DNA of 64,000 nucleotides. It comes from CAVZZV01 sp963779845. Lineage in GTDB: Bacteria > Bacteroidota > Bacteroidia > Bacteroidales > GCA-2748055. Below the pieces are notes generated by a model that saw nothing but the letters and a program-made list of their open reading frames with translations, was not told the origin of the DNA and ran no database searches. The translations under genes and the position numbers were made by a program. Numbering within the stretch: the stretch's first letter is position 1; each line of letters starts with the position of its first letter. Of this stretch, positions 17,747 to 27,955 are shown piece after piece. Where the stretch lies: assembly GCA_963779845.1 (NCBI GenBank), contig CAVZZV010000005.1:1116001-1180000 (forward strand). Direction: 5' to 3'.

Positions 17747-19510
17747 ATGAAAGGCTTTTTCAAATTTACGCTCGCTTCAATACTCGGAATTATTGTAGGA
17801 CTTTTCCTGTTTATTTTCCTCCTTGCTGCCATTATTGGTGTTGCCACCAGTGAAAAACCGGTTTCGGTTGATCCGAATACACTTCTTGTCGCAAAATTTG
17901 ACCAACCCATCGTCGACAGGCAACCAGATTCTCCTTTTGACAATTTCAACCCAATGAATTTTATGGCAGATATGAGTTTTGGCCTGGATATGATTCTGGA
18001 GAACATTGAAAAAGCTAAAGATGACGATAATATTCCAGGCATCCTTATGGATCTTGACAACCTGTCTGCAGGGATGGCTACCGTTGAAGAGATCAGGAAT
18101 GCCTTGTTGGATTTTCGGGAATCCGGCAAATATGTCTATAGCTATGCGGAAGTATTCACGCAAAAATCCTACTATCTCGCCACCGCATCCGACAAGATTT
18201 TCATGGCTCCCGAAGGAACCATGCTGTTCTATGGCTTAAGTTCCGAACAGATTTTCTTCAAACGGCTGCTCGACAAGCTTGGGATAGAGGCGCAGGTTGT
18301 GCGTCATGGAGAATATAAAAGCTTCGCCGAGCCCTTCATTTATGAAGGGTTGAGTGAAGAAAACCGTTACCAGATCAGCCAATACCTAAATTCCCTTTGG
18401 GATTTCATGGTTTCCAATATCTCTTCTTCCCGTAATATCCCTGTTAATCAGTTAAACCAACTTGCTGATAACATGACAATCTCCAGCGCCACTGCTGCCC
18501 TGGGGCACCATTTTGTCGATTCCTTGATTTACTATGATGAGTTTATAAATTTTATGAAACAGAAAACCGGAACAGAGGATAAAGAGAATTTGAAATCCAT
18601 TGGTTTCCCTAAATATTTTAAGTCTAAAACTGGTAAGAAAGGTGAAGGCTTTACCCGGGACAAAATCGCAATATTCTACGCCAGTGGCAGCATTGTATCC
18701 GGGGAGGGAAATTTAAATGAAATAGGCTCCGACCGCTTTGCCAAATCCCTGAGGAAAGCCCGCAAGGACAGTACTATTAAGGCCATTGTATTAAGGGTGA
18801 ACTCGGGAGGAGGAAGTGCCCTTGCTTCCGACATTATCTGGCGTGAAGTCAAACTCGCGGCTGAAGCAAAGCCAGTGGTCGCCAGCATGGGCGATGTAGC
18901 TGCCTCCGGCGGTTATTACATCGTTGCCCCTGCCACCTGCATTTACGCTGATCCGAATACAATCACCGGATCAATCGGGGTAATAGGGATTATCCCAAAC
19001 ATGAAAGAATTCCTGAACGATAAAATCGGTATTACAACCGATGTGGTGAAAACTAACGAACATGCTGATGCCATCTCTGTGCTCAGGCCTCTTGACCCTG
19101 CTGAAGAGCAACAATTGCAACAGGAGATCGGCTCTTTCTACAACACTTTTATCACAAAGGTAGCCCAGGGGAGGGGAATGGAAAAGGAAGCGGTTGACAA
19201 AATTGCCCGTGGACATGTATACAGTGCCATTGATGCACAAAAAATTGGCCTGGTTGACAGCCTTGGCGGAATGCAGGAAGCCTTTAAGGCAGCAGCCGAC
19301 CTGGCAGGCCTGGAAAAATACCGGATTGTCAAGTATCCGGAACAGGTGGACCCTTTCACCAAAATATTCCAGCAAATGACCGGTGAGGCCAGACTAAAAA
19401 TTTTAAGAAAAGAATTAGGGGACAGTTATATTTACTATAATTACATTGAAGAGGTCAGGAACATGAAAGGGCCTCAGGCGCGAATGCCTTTTTTCATGAA
19501 TATTTATTGA
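17747..19510 (+). CDS. sppA: Signal peptide peptidase SppA, 67-kDa type
   Basis: A membrane-bound serine protease that degrades cleaved signal peptides. The ATG at 17747 places an N-terminal membrane anchor at once (KGFFKFTLASILGIIVGLFL), so I prefer it to 17702. The protein has the duplicated crotonase-like design: the N-terminal half holds the catalytic lysine in VVRHGEYKSFAEPF, and the C-terminal half has the serine in MGDVAASGGYYIVAPA, preceded by VLRVNSGGGSALASD. 587 residues is the usual length. Its stop overlaps the lpxK start, giving a probable sppA-lpxK-PNP operon. Confidence 0.95.
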   Translation: MKGFFKFTLASILGIIVGLFLFIFLLAAIIGVATSEKPVSVDPNTLLVAKFDQPIVDRQPDSPFDNFNPMNFMADMSFGLDMILENIEKAKDDDNIPGILMDLDNLSAGMATVEEIRNALLDFRESGKYVYSYAEVFTQKSYYLATASDKIFMAPEGTMLFYGLSSEQIFFKRLLDKLGIEAQVVRHGEYKSFAEPFIYEGLSEENRYQISQYLNSLWDFMVSNISSSRNIPVNQLNQLADNMTISSATAALGHHFVDSLIYYDEFINFMKQKTGTEDKENLKSIGFPKYFKSKTGKKGEGFTRDKIAIFYASGSIVSGEGNLNEIGSDRFAKSLRKARKDSTIKAIVLRVNSGGGSALASDIIWREVKLAAEAKPVVASMGDVAASGGYYIVAPATCIYADPNTITGSIGVIGIIPNMKEFLNDKIGITTDVVKTNEHADAISVLRPLDPAEEQQLQQEIGSFYNTFITKVAQGRGMEKEAVDKIARGHVYSAIDAQKIGLVDSLGGMQEAFKAAADLAGLEKYRIVKYPEQVDPFTKIFQQMTGEARLKILRKELGDSYIYYNYIEEVRNMKGPQARMPFFMNIY

Positions 19511-20580
19511 TGAAAGGCTCTCTTCGATATATCCTTCTCCCTTTTTCAGCCCTCTATGGTTTAACCGTGTATATCAGGAACAAGCTTTTTGACTGGAATG
19601 TATTGAAAACCAGTTGCTTTACTATACCTGTTATTTCAGTGGGAAACATTACGGCAGGAGGAACAGGGAAAACCCCTCATGTAGAGTATCTCATCAAACT
19701 TTTACAGGATAATCACCATCCGGCCATTCTCAGCCGCGGCTATAAAAGAAAAACCAAAGGCTTTATTTTGGCAAAGGATAAACCCTCTCCTCTTGATGTT
19801 GGGGATGAGCCGGCCCAGATAAAATGCAAATTTCCTCTTTTAACCATTGCAGTCGATGCCAATAGGACAAGAGGGATCCGGAAAATTTGTGAAGCAAAAA
19901 AGAAGACTGATCTGATTATTCTTGATGATGCATTCCAGCACAGGTATGTAAAACCTGGATTATCCATCATGCTGTCTGATTTTAACAATCCGGTGTGGAA
20001 AGACTGTTTACTTCCAGCCGGAAGATTGCGGGAACCCCTATCATCTATTAAGAGAGCCGATATTATTATCATTACTAAAGCCCCTGAAAGCCTGAGTGAA
20101 AAAGAAAAAACAGCCATTTCAGGGTCGTTCAAATTACGGCCTTATCAGGAACTTTTTTTTACAGGCGTCAAATCAGGAAAGCCCCTTCCGGTTTTTGGCA
20201 CTTCCCGCTCATGGGATTTTTATTCGCCGGAAAAAAGGAATTCGGAAATATTGCTGATTACCGGCATTGCCCATCCCGGGAATGTTAAACATTTTGCGGA
20301 AGTGTATTCACCCTCTGTACACCACATGATCTATCCGGATCATCATTCATTTTCCCTCAACGACATCAGAAAAATTAGAAAAAAATTTACTTCCCTTACT
20401 TCAACCAATAAACTGATGCTGACAACAGAAAAGGATGCGGTCCGCCTGCGACTGTTCTGGAAAGAACTCCAGGAGATACAACAGTTCATCTTCTATATCC
20501 CCATTGAAGTTTTTTTTCATGAACCCGGGGGTGCTAAATTTAATCAAAAGATAATTGACTATGTTGAAAAAAATAATTGA
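19510..20580 (+). CDS. lpxK: Tetraacyldisaccharide 4-prime-kinase
   Basis: Phosphorylates the lipid A disaccharide at the inner membrane. 356 residues from the ATG at 19510, which overlaps the sppA stop by one base (TGATG). The family P-loop is VGNITAGGTGKTPHVEYL, followed by LSRGYKRKTKGF, VGDEPAQIK, the DDAFQHRY motif and LLPAGRLREPLSS. The presence of LpxK confirms a lipid A-bearing, Gram-negative outer membrane. Normal length and no lesions. Confidence 0.96.
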   Translation: MKGSLRYILLPFSALYGLTVYIRNKLFDWNVLKTSCFTIPVISVGNITAGGTGKTPHVEYLIKLLQDNHHPAILSRGYKRKTKGFILAKDKPSPLDVGDEPAQIKCKFPLLTIAVDANRTRGIRKICEAKKKTDLIILDDAFQHRYVKPGLSIMLSDFNNPVWKDCLLPAGRLREPLSSIKRADIIIITKAPESLSEKEKTAISGSFKLRPYQELFFTGVKSGKPLPVFGTSRSWDFYSPEKRNSEILLITGIAHPGNVKHFAEVYSPSVHHMIYPDHHSFSLNDIRKIRKKFTSLTSTNKLMLTTEKDAVRLRLFWKELQEIQQFIFYIPIEVFFHEPGGAKFNQKIIDYVEKNN

Positions 20581-21370
20581 AACGGCAGATTTTATTAAAG
20601 AAGAGGCCGGTATCCAACCCGAAATTGCTATCATTCTTGGAACAGGACTTGGCGGGGTGGTTGATGACATGAATGTCTATAAATCTTTGCGCTATCAGGA
20701 TATTCCCAATTTTCCGGTAAGCACTGCACCGGGTCATCATGGCCGGCTAATATTCGGTACCCTCGGCGGGAAAAGGGTCATGGCCATGCAGGGTAGGTTT
20801 CATTATTATGAAGGATACAGTATGCAGGAACTTACCTTCCCCATCCGGGTAATGAAATACCTGGGTGTGAAATATCTATTTATCTCCAATGCCAGTGGGG
20901 GCATGAATCCAGACTTTGAAATCGGGGACATGATGATCCAGGATGACCATATCAACCTTCTTCCAAATCCCCTCATTGGCAAACATTACGAGGAGTTCGG
21001 CGACCGGTTCCCGGATATGAGTGAACCCTACGATAAAGAACTGATACGAAAAGCAGAAGTGATAGCTGCAAAAAATAACTTATCAATCCGAAAGGGCTGT
21101 TATGTGGGTGTCACCGGTCCAACACTTGAAACCCCGAAAGAATATCAGTATTTTCGGACTATTGGCGGTGATGCGGTGGGTATGTCAACTGTTCCTGAAG
21201 TGATTGTAGCGCATCAGATGGGAATACCCTGTTTCGCCCTTTCAATTATTACAGACCTGGGAGTACCCGGTAAAATTGTTGAAGTGTCTGTTGAGGATGT
21301 CCAGAGGATCGCCGCGGCCACAGCACCGAAAATGACCCTGCTCATGGAAAAATTGATTGAAATGCTATAA
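20561..21370 (+). CDS. Purine nucleoside phosphorylase (trimeric, inosine/guanosine type)
   Basis: Splits inosine and guanosine with phosphate in purine salvage. 269 residues. IAIILGTGLGGVVDD binds phosphate, STAPGHHGRLIFG has the phosphate-site His, MQGRFHYYEGYS and LFISNASGGMNPDF follow, and VGVTGPTLETPKEYQYF with VGMSTVPEVIVAHQMG forms the base and ribose sites, as in PunA/XapA proteins. The start at 20561 overlaps the end of lpxK by 20 bases, indicating translational coupling. Confidence 0.94.
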   Translation: MLKKIIETADFIKEEAGIQPEIAIILGTGLGGVVDDMNVYKSLRYQDIPNFPVSTAPGHHGRLIFGTLGGKRVMAMQGRFHYYEGYSMQELTFPIRVMKYLGVKYLFISNASGGMNPDFEIGDMMIQDDHINLLPNPLIGKHYEEFGDRFPDMSEPYDKELIRKAEVIAAKNNLSIRKGCYVGVTGPTLETPKEYQYFRTIGGDAVGMSTVPEVIVAHQMGIPCFALSIITDLGVPGKIVEVSVEDVQRIAAATAPKMTLLMEKLIEML

Positions 21371-21463
21371 ATTCGCCCGTCCCTTAGCAAACGGGAAGTA
21401 TCCGGAGAGCAAGGCCTTTTTGGTACAGGCTCTGCTTCTTTATCAAACCATTAATTTTTATCA

Positions 21464-22639
21464 ATGTCTCAAAAAGTAAAGAACAACAAAAGCGGCTTTC
21501 AAACCTCTAATGTTGTCCTTATATCTGCCTCTCACTTTCTTCATGATGTCTATACCTCATTTCTTGCCCCTGCCCTTCCGGTATTAATTGAAAAATTGCA
21601 GATTTCTTATGGCTTCGCCGGTTTACTTTCCGTAATCCAGCGACTTCCTAATTTACTGAACCCCACTATGGGTATCATGGCTGATCGCATGAAAATGCGC
21701 TATCTGGTCATCACCACGCCAGCCATAACGGGACTGGCCATGAGCCTCATTGGGATTGCCCCTGACTATATTTTTCTGGCTCTTCTGCTCCTGGTATCAG
21801 GAATAAGCTCAAGCTTTTTCCATGTTCCCACTCCGGTGATGGTAAAGAGGGTCTCCGGTGAAAAGCTTGGAAAAGGGATGAGCTATTTTATGCTGGGCGG
21901 GGAACTCGCGCGGACTGTAGGCCCTATGGTGATGTACTGGATTATTGTAAATTGGGGCATCGAAGGCAGTTATAAAATGATCCCCCTGGGAATTCTGGCT
22001 TCCGCAATTATGTTTTACCGACTCAGACATATTGAAGTTTCTTCGAAGATCGAAAAAGACCTTCCTAAAAACCATTACTTTCACTTATTCCTTCATTACC
22101 TGCCTGTATTCATGGTAACAGCAGGGATTACATTCTTCCTGGGTGCCATGCGTTCTGCCCTGAGCCTATACCTTCCGACGTTTATGAGAGAACAGGGGGA
22201 AAGCCTGTTTTTTGCCGAATCCTCCCTTTCCGTTCTCCAGCTTGCGGGGGCAATGGGAACAATGATCTCCGGAACCCTTTCGGATAAGCTGGGAAGGACC
22301 AAAACACTGTTGATCATTACCATGATCTCTCCTTTTCTGATGCTGCTTTTCCTGAATGTTTCCGGAATATACAAAATACTCACCCTGGCACTTATGGGAT
22401 TTTTTATTTTTTCCCCGACTTCAGTGCTATTGGCATTGGTTCAGGATCAAAAAACCAACCATCCGGCCTTTCTAAACGGGATGTTCATGCTTTTAAATTT
22501 CTTTATTAGTGCCTCAATGGTAACCCTGGCAGGTTTTTTAGCAGATCATATCGGTTTCGACCGAACATTTCATCTGGCAGCATTCTTCTCTTTCGGGGCA
22601 GTTTTCATTGTATGGCTTGGAAGAAAAAGGCTGGGCTGA
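21464..22639 (+). CDS. MFS exporter of the fosmidomycin-resistance (Fsr) type
   Basis: 391 residues with 12 probable membrane helices. SASHFLHDVYTSFLAPALPVL and GIMADRMKMRYLV in the first helices, ELARTVGPM in the middle and SGTLSDKLGRTKTLL in the second half are characteristic of the Fsr family of drug/proton antiporters. The natural substrate is unknown. It lies 93 bases after the PNP gene on the same strand and is convergent with the lamin-tail protein gene. Confidence 0.85.
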   Translation: MSQKVKNNKSGFQTSNVVLISASHFLHDVYTSFLAPALPVLIEKLQISYGFAGLLSVIQRLPNLLNPTMGIMADRMKMRYLVITTPAITGLAMSLIGIAPDYIFLALLLLVSGISSSFFHVPTPVMVKRVSGEKLGKGMSYFMLGGELARTVGPMVMYWIIVNWGIEGSYKMIPLGILASAIMFYRLRHIEVSSKIEKDLPKNHYFHLFLHYLPVFMVTAGITFFLGAMRSALSLYLPTFMREQGESLFFAESSLSVLQLAGAMGTMISGTLSDKLGRTKTLLIITMISPFLMLLFLNVSGIYKILTLALMGFFIFSPTSVLLALVQDQKTNHPAFLNGMFMLLNFFISASMVTLAGFLADHIGFDRTFHLAAFFSFGAVFIVWLGRKRLG

Positions 22640-22730
22640 AATTCGGTGCTTCGGCTGCCCTTAAAATTCCCGCTGCGCCTGGTCTCACCCTTTTGCTCAA
22701 TGAGTGATCGAGGGGACGAAGGTAAACCAT

Positions 22731-25343
22731 CTAATATCCCCTTCTCTCCAGCACTACGGTTTCCCTATACCTTTTCTTTCCGCCATCAAGATGAAAAACA
22801 TCCAGTTGTCCGAGATATATTCCGGAACTGCAGGGCAATCCTCCCCCATCTTCCCCATCCCAGGCAAAATATCCCTCCTTCCCGAGCAGCTCATTATTGA
22901 CAAGAATTCTGATTATTCTTCCGGAAGCATCGAACAGCCTGAAGCTCCCCACATATCCTTCCTTTTCCAGAGAATAATTGAAGAGTGCCATATCATTAAT
23001 CCCATCATTGTCCGGAGAAAAAATCTCGCTCGCAACATTCAAGGTTGAAGCCGAATACCCTCCATCATCCATCTGCGAGTTCTTGTACCCGGGCGTTGCA
23101 TAGCCGTTCATGAATGAAGATGAGTGCCAGAAACTTTGAGAACCTAAATTTTTATCGAACCTTATCCTTTCCAGGGAAACACCATGATAATCTGTTAACA
23201 TGGAGAAATGATTGTCGGCAGAAAAACTAACTACATCAATTAAAGTCCCATTTCTGCTATGCATTAAAAGTTTCCCCCCGCCATCAGCCAGATGACAGAG
23301 ATCGGTGACCTCATAGAGAGATCCCGGAGATTTAATTACATAATGCTCACCTAGGAGGTCAGGCTGGGTGCAAAGGCAAAGGTATTCACCTGGATATAAA
23401 CAATCTTTTTGTTTGCTTAAAGCATTTTCGGAAATAGGATTTGAACCAGAAGAGGAAAAGGAAACCCTAAGTTCATCCAACGCAATTATTTTTTCAGAGG
23501 CATTAAAAATCTCAATAAATTCGGGACTACCCGTATAAGGGGCGAAAAGGATTTCACTAAACAATACATCCATAGGCTCGGGGAGCTGAGGAAACCCAAA
23601 AATTATGGGTTTATTTAAATAGCTCCTGTTTTCGTTACAATCTTTTACCTCCTTTTCCCATCGGTAAATATTTCCGGATCCGGTAACCGGTTTGTCAAAC
23701 TTTACCACCACCTGGTCATGAAATATATTACTAAAACTTATTGAAGAGGGAGATTGTAACCCTGAGAGGGATTTCATCTCATCGCAAGTTAGTGTCACTT
23801 CAGGACTCAGTCCTTCGGTAAAATTAAGCTGAAAGCTGCACGAATCAAGGAATGTAAGAGGTTTCAACCAGGGAGGTTCAGTATCCCGATAAATAATGTG
23901 CGGGGTACTCCGGTATCCCGGAGAACCACCCTCGCTACCGGAGGAGTAATCCCAATTGGAGCGATTTTCACAAACATTCTCCGGATCTAGTTTTTCGACC
24001 GACCAACCCCCATTTGATTTAAAGGGATCTTTATACCAATTCGGATCATAACGACAACCAGCAATGGTATCTCCCATCCTGTTAAGAATATAAATATCTC
24101 CTCCTGAATTATTAAGGAAATTAGGCGATCCTTCTACCTTATAAAATCTATTTCCGGGGATATTCTTGAAAAGATCTGACTCGCTGATAACCATAAATGA
24201 TTCTGGTTCAATAAAACAATCAGGCAACAGCCATTCTTTCAATCCTGAAATGATCCTCCACTCTTTCAGCCTTACAGGGTAGGCAGACCGGTTGTAAAGC
24301 TCAATATAATCCGCCTCAGGTAGGTATACCGGGGGCGTGGGATCGAACATCAATTCGCTGAAAATAACATCATTTTTTTGGGGTAGATAAAACAGGATAT
24401 CCCTTTCTACCTCATCGGGATTCATTTTCATGTCCCTAAAATTTTTCAGGATCAAATGATACTGTTTTCCATTAATCAATTCATTATCTAATTTAATCCT
24501 GATTTTATTCCCCGTGAACTTTACGGATCCTCCTTCACTGTCAAGGCTCCAGGAAAAATTGTCTGTAGGGTATATGTCCTCGTTGAATATTGCATGTATC
24601 TCACTCCCTGAAAGGAAATCAATTTCTTTCAGGACAGGGGGCAGTGTATCCATTAAAAATACACCCTTAATGTTAAGGGCATCAAACTTCAGAAGTCTGT
24701 CTTTGGTGGCAGTATAGGAATATCGGATGCCAAAAAAGTTGCCGGCTGGTAATTCCTTTCCTGGAATGCTCATTTCTGCGATCAAATTCATCCCTTCAGC
24801 CTCACATGCTCCGCTAATGGTCAGTTTCTCATCCTGTGAATACTCAATCAGGAACCTGAAATTCCGTTGGTTTACCTCCTCTTCCCAGTTAAATCCTGTG
24901 GAGCACAAACTTTCCAGCTTGGTATCACTTTGCCTGTATAGTGTGAGGATATCATCAGATAACAGGAGGTTTACACCTAAAATAAGGGCTTGATTGGATT
25001 GACTCCCATCCATGTAGAAGGCTGGATATTCTGACATGAGATAAACCGCAAAATTATTGGAAGCAGATGGCCGGTAATTGTAGTTTAACAGAAACTCAAA
25101 ACTGAATGCACTGTTTTTATCCAGTGCATCCATGCCCAGACTAATCCTGTCGGTGCCATTTTCAGGATTGTCAAAAATATGACACAAAGAATGTTGGCCC
25201 TGAAGGGAATTTTCCTTGCATATACTCCAACAGTCCGGCGGAAATTGTTCCCAGTTAATAAGGGTTCCGTTTTCGAAATCAATTTCAAGTTGCCCCATTA
25301 AAAAATAAGGACAAAATGAAAAAAGCATGAATAGTTTTTTCAC
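22731..25343 (-). CDS. Large secreted multi-domain protein with lamin-tail repeats and gliding-type C-terminal domain
   Basis: 870 residues with a signal peptide (KKLFMLFSFCPYFLMGQ). An N-terminal beta-sandwich of about 210 residues is followed by an Ig-like region, a first lamin-tail domain (DVIFSELMFDPTPP, DYIELYNRSAYPVRLKEW) near residue 335, another beta region, and a second lamin-tail domain (DVLFSEILFAPYTGSPEF) near residue 590. The final 90 residues (NVASEIFSPDNDGINDMALF, then SGIYLGQLDVF) match the gliding-motility-associated/FlgD-like C-terminal domain used for T9SS export. Similar proteins are widespread in Bacteroidota and uncharacterised. It is a stand-alone gene on the minus strand. 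Confidence 0.82.
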   Translation of the reverse strand: MKKLFMLFSFCPYFLMGQLEIDFENGTLINWEQFPPDCWSICKENSLQGQHSLCHIFDNPENGTDRISLGMDALDKNSAFSFEFLLNYNYRPSASNNFAVYLMSEYPAFYMDGSQSNQALILGVNLLLSDDILTLYRQSDTKLESLCSTGFNWEEEVNQRNFRFLIEYSQDEKLTISGACEAEGMNLIAEMSIPGKELPAGNFFGIRYSYTATKDRLLKFDALNIKGVFLMDTLPPVLKEIDFLSGSEIHAIFNEDIYPTDNFSWSLDSEGGSVKFTGNKIRIKLDNELINGKQYHLILKNFRDMKMNPDEVERDILFYLPQKNDVIFSELMFDPTPPVYLPEADYIELYNRSAYPVRLKEWRIISGLKEWLLPDCFIEPESFMVISESDLFKNIPGNRFYKVEGSPNFLNNSGGDIYILNRMGDTIAGCRYDPNWYKDPFKSNGGWSVEKLDPENVCENRSNWDYSSGSEGGSPGYRSTPHIIYRDTEPPWLKPLTFLDSCSFQLNFTEGLSPEVTLTCDEMKSLSGLQSPSSISFSNIFHDQVVVKFDKPVTGSGNIYRWEKEVKDCNENRSYLNKPIIFGFPQLPEPMDVLFSEILFAPYTGSPEFIEIFNASEKIIALDELRVSFSSSGSNPISENALSKQKDCLYPGEYLCLCTQPDLLGEHYVIKSPGSLYEVTDLCHLADGGGKLLMHSRNGTLIDVVSFSADNHFSMLTDYHGVSLERIRFDKNLGSQSFWHSSSFMNGYATPGYKNSQMDDGGYSASTLNVASEIFSPDNDGINDMALFNYSLEKEGYVGSFRLFDASGRIIRILVNNELLGKEGYFAWDGEDGGGLPCSSGIYLGQLDVFHLDGGKKRYRETVVLERRGY

Positions 25344-25506
25344 TTTGCAAAATATTTTTACGAATTTTGGGGTTTTAATCCGGAAGGTTAAGCTGCAATA
25401 ATCTATAAATTTAAAAAGTTTTTTCGGATTGAGCTGTAAGTTTTTAAATAAATTTTAGAAGTATTTTTCAAATTGTGATTTTACGCACCTTAAATTTCCC
25501 TTTATT

Positions 25507-26496
25507 ATGAAAGTAGCTGTTGTTGGTGCAACTGGTTTGGTCGGCACCGTTATGTTAAAGGTTCTTGAAGAAAGAAATTTTCCTGTTACTGAACTTCTTC
25601 CAGTGGCCTCAGAAAGATCTATTGGCAAGGAAGTTGAATTCAGGGGTAAAAAATATAAGATTATTGGAATGAAAGAGGCGATCGAGAGGAAACCCGCTCT
25701 GGCAATATTCTCAGCAGGTGGTGGGACCTCCCAGGAATGGGCACCCCTTTTTGCAGCTGCAGGGATTACCGTAGTGGACAACTCCTCAGCATGGAGAATG
25801 GATCCCACCAAAAAATTGGTAGTCCCCGAGATCAATGCCGACATTCTGACCAAAGAAGATAAAATTATTGCCAACCCCAACTGTTCAACCATTCAGATGG
25901 TAGTTGCCCTGGCCCCTTTGCATAAAAAGTATAAGGCAAAAAGGCTTGTGGTCTCCACCTATCAATCCGTTACCGGCACCGGGGTCAAGGCGGTAAAACA
26001 GCTCCATAACGAAAGAGCAGGGATTAATGATGTCATGGCCTATCCGCATCCGATCGACAAAAATTGCATTCCCCAGTGCGATGTTTTTACCGAGAATGGC
26101 TACACCAAAGAGGAAATGAAACTCGTAAACGAGACAAAAAAAATTATGCAGGACGATAGCATCCGGCTCACTGCCACTGCAGTTCGGGTGCCTGTTGTCG
26201 GGGGACACTCCGAAGCTATAAATGTAGAATTTGAAAAAGATTTCAACCTCGATGAAGTGAAGGAATTGCTTAGAAACAGCCCGGGAATCGTTGTTCAGGA
26301 TGAACCGTCAAAGTCTGTCTACCCCATGCCCCGAAACGCCGAGAATAAAGATGAAGTTTTCGTTGGCCGGATACGCCGGGATGAGACCCAGCCAAACACC
26401 CTAAATATGTGGGTGGTTTCCGATAACCTGCGTAAAGGAGCGGCTACCAATGCCATACAGATTGGCGAGTACCTGATGCAAAAAGGGCTTATTTAG
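25507..26496 (+). CDS. asd: Aspartate-semialdehyde dehydrogenase
   Basis: Reduces aspartyl phosphate to aspartate semialdehyde in lysine, threonine, methionine and diaminopimelate synthesis. 329 residues. VAVVGATGLVGTVML binds NADPH, NPNCSTIQMV carries the catalytic cysteine near residue 128, VSTYQSVTGTG follows, and RVPVVGGHSEAINVEF contains the substrate-site histidine. The Gram-negative-like short loop form is intact. It is a single gene convergent with hflX. Confidence 0.96.
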   Translation: MKVAVVGATGLVGTVMLKVLEERNFPVTELLPVASERSIGKEVEFRGKKYKIIGMKEAIERKPALAIFSAGGGTSQEWAPLFAAAGITVVDNSSAWRMDPTKKLVVPEINADILTKEDKIIANPNCSTIQMVVALAPLHKKYKAKRLVVSTYQSVTGTGVKAVKQLHNERAGINDVMAYPHPIDKNCIPQCDVFTENGYTKEEMKLVNETKKIMQDDSIRLTATAVRVPVVGGHSEAINVEFEKDFNLDEVKELLRNSPGIVVQDEPSKSVYPMPRNAENKDEVFVGRIRRDETQPNTLNMWVVSDNLRKGAATNAIQIGEYLMQKGLI

Positions 26497-26510
26497 GATT
26501 TAATGTATTT

Positions 26511-27704
26511 CTAATACAGGAAATCATTATAAGGATATCTGGCTGCGTGAATTTCCTTCACGGTTGCATAGAGAAATTCCCTGAATTCATCAATATTTTG
26601 TTTTTGTTTGGCGGAAATAAAGATGGCCGGTGAATTATTTCTTGCCATCCAGCTTCTTTTCAATTCCTCCAGGCTCAGATTTTCACGGCTTGCCGGAGTT
26701 AAATCATCCTCATCTTTTTGGATGTACTCATAGGCATCAATCTTGTTGAAAACCATGATCATATCCTTATCTCCTGCTCCAATTTCCCGTAGTGTCTGAT
26801 TAACGACCTGAATCTGCTCTTCAAAATTGGGATGGGAAATGTCCACAACATGGATTAACAGATCCGATTCCCTCACTTCATCTAAAGTCGATTTGAAAGA
26901 TTCCACCAAATCATGCGGCAATTTTCTGATGAATCCTACGGTATCGGCAATCAGGAATGGAAGATTGTCAATAACTACTTTTCTGACAGTCGTGTCCAGG
27001 GTGGCAAAAAGCTTATTCTCGGCGAAAACTTCCGATTTGGAAATGAGATTCATAATGGTGGATTTCCCGACATTTGTGTAGCCCACCAGAGAAACCCTGA
27101 CTAACTGGCCCCGGTTTTTTCGCTGAGTAGCCATCTGCTTGTCAATTTTTTTTAACTGTTCCTTGAGACGGGCAATTTTCTCCCTGATTATCCTACGGTC
27201 AGTCTCTATCTCCGTCTCACCAGGCCCTCTCAGCCCAATACCCCCGCGCTGCCGTTCCAGGTGGGTCCACATCCTTGTAAGTCTTGGTAAAAGATACTGA
27301 TATTGGGCCAGCTCAACCTGTGTTTTTGCATGAGCCGTTTTAGCTCTGCCCGCGAATATATCCAGAATGAGGTTCGTACGGTCGAGGACCCTTACCTGTA
27401 ATTCCCTTTCGAGGTTCCTGAGTTGTGTTGGGGTCAGTTCGTCATCGAAAATGACAATATCTATTTCTTCCTCCTCAATAAATTGTTTTATTTCAGAAAG
27501 CTTTCCTTTTCCAATTAGGGTCCCTGGGTTAACTACATCAAGTTTTTGGGTGAATATCGCCAGGGGAACAGCCCCAGCAGTCTCTGTGAGAAAGGCCAGT
27601 TCATTAAGATACTCCCTGACTTCCTCAGCACCCTGATCCCTGTTGATAACGCCAACCAATACCGCCTTTTCAATAATAGCTTGTGTTTCAAACATTTCTC
27701 CCAT
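26511..27704 (-). CDS. hflX: GTPase HflX (ribosome-associated)
   Basis: Rescues or splits stalled ribosomes under stress. The glycine-rich N-terminal HflX domain (GTLIGKGKLSEIKQFI, then IDIVIFDDELTPTQLRNLE) is followed by the coiled linker with RQRGGIGLRGPGETEIETDRR, and the G-domain has G1 GYTNVGKSTIMN, G3 DTVGFIRKLPHDLVESF and G4 FNKIDAY. I place the start at 27704 (MGEMFETQ); the 14 upstream codons are hydrophobic and unlike the family. The C-terminal tail is short. Confidence 0.94.
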   Translation of the reverse strand: MGEMFETQAIIEKAVLVGVINRDQGAEEVREYLNELAFLTETAGAVPLAIFTQKLDVVNPGTLIGKGKLSEIKQFIEEEEIDIVIFDDELTPTQLRNLERELQVRVLDRTNLILDIFAGRAKTAHAKTQVELAQYQYLLPRLTRMWTHLERQRGGIGLRGPGETEIETDRRIIREKIARLKEQLKKIDKQMATQRKNRGQLVRVSLVGYTNVGKSTIMNLISKSEVFAENKLFATLDTTVRKVVIDNLPFLIADTVGFIRKLPHDLVESFKSTLDEVRESDLLIHVVDISHPNFEEQIQVVNQTLREIGAGDKDMIMVFNKIDAYEYIQKDEDDLTPASRENLSLEELKRSWMARNNSPAIFISAKQKQNIDEFREFLYATVKEIHAARYPYNDFLY

Positions 27705-27955
27705 ATAGAAATAAAATTCAAATTTAAGTTGCAAATATACAAACAAATGATATTCCGGGAAGGAACATTTCTATGCCTTCAATGAAATTACTATGATCTA
27801 ATAATGCTTTTGGTGTGGTTTTTGTTTTAATTCAAATAAAAAAACATATTCATACCAAAAACCCTCTTAAAATCAAACATTAAAGGTTTTCCCCATTTTC
27901 GTTTGAATATAATTATTTTATTCACTATTTTTAGACCCGTTAATTCAAAAAGATC

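Noticed and set aside
25085..25288. Alternative minus-strand frame within the N-terminus of the lamin-tail protein
   Set aside because: It overlaps a well-supported signal peptide and beta domain of the 870-residue protein and has no independent support.
25380..25506. Lysine or other riboswitch before asd
   Set aside because: The leader is short and AT-rich with no recognisable conserved core or terminator pair.
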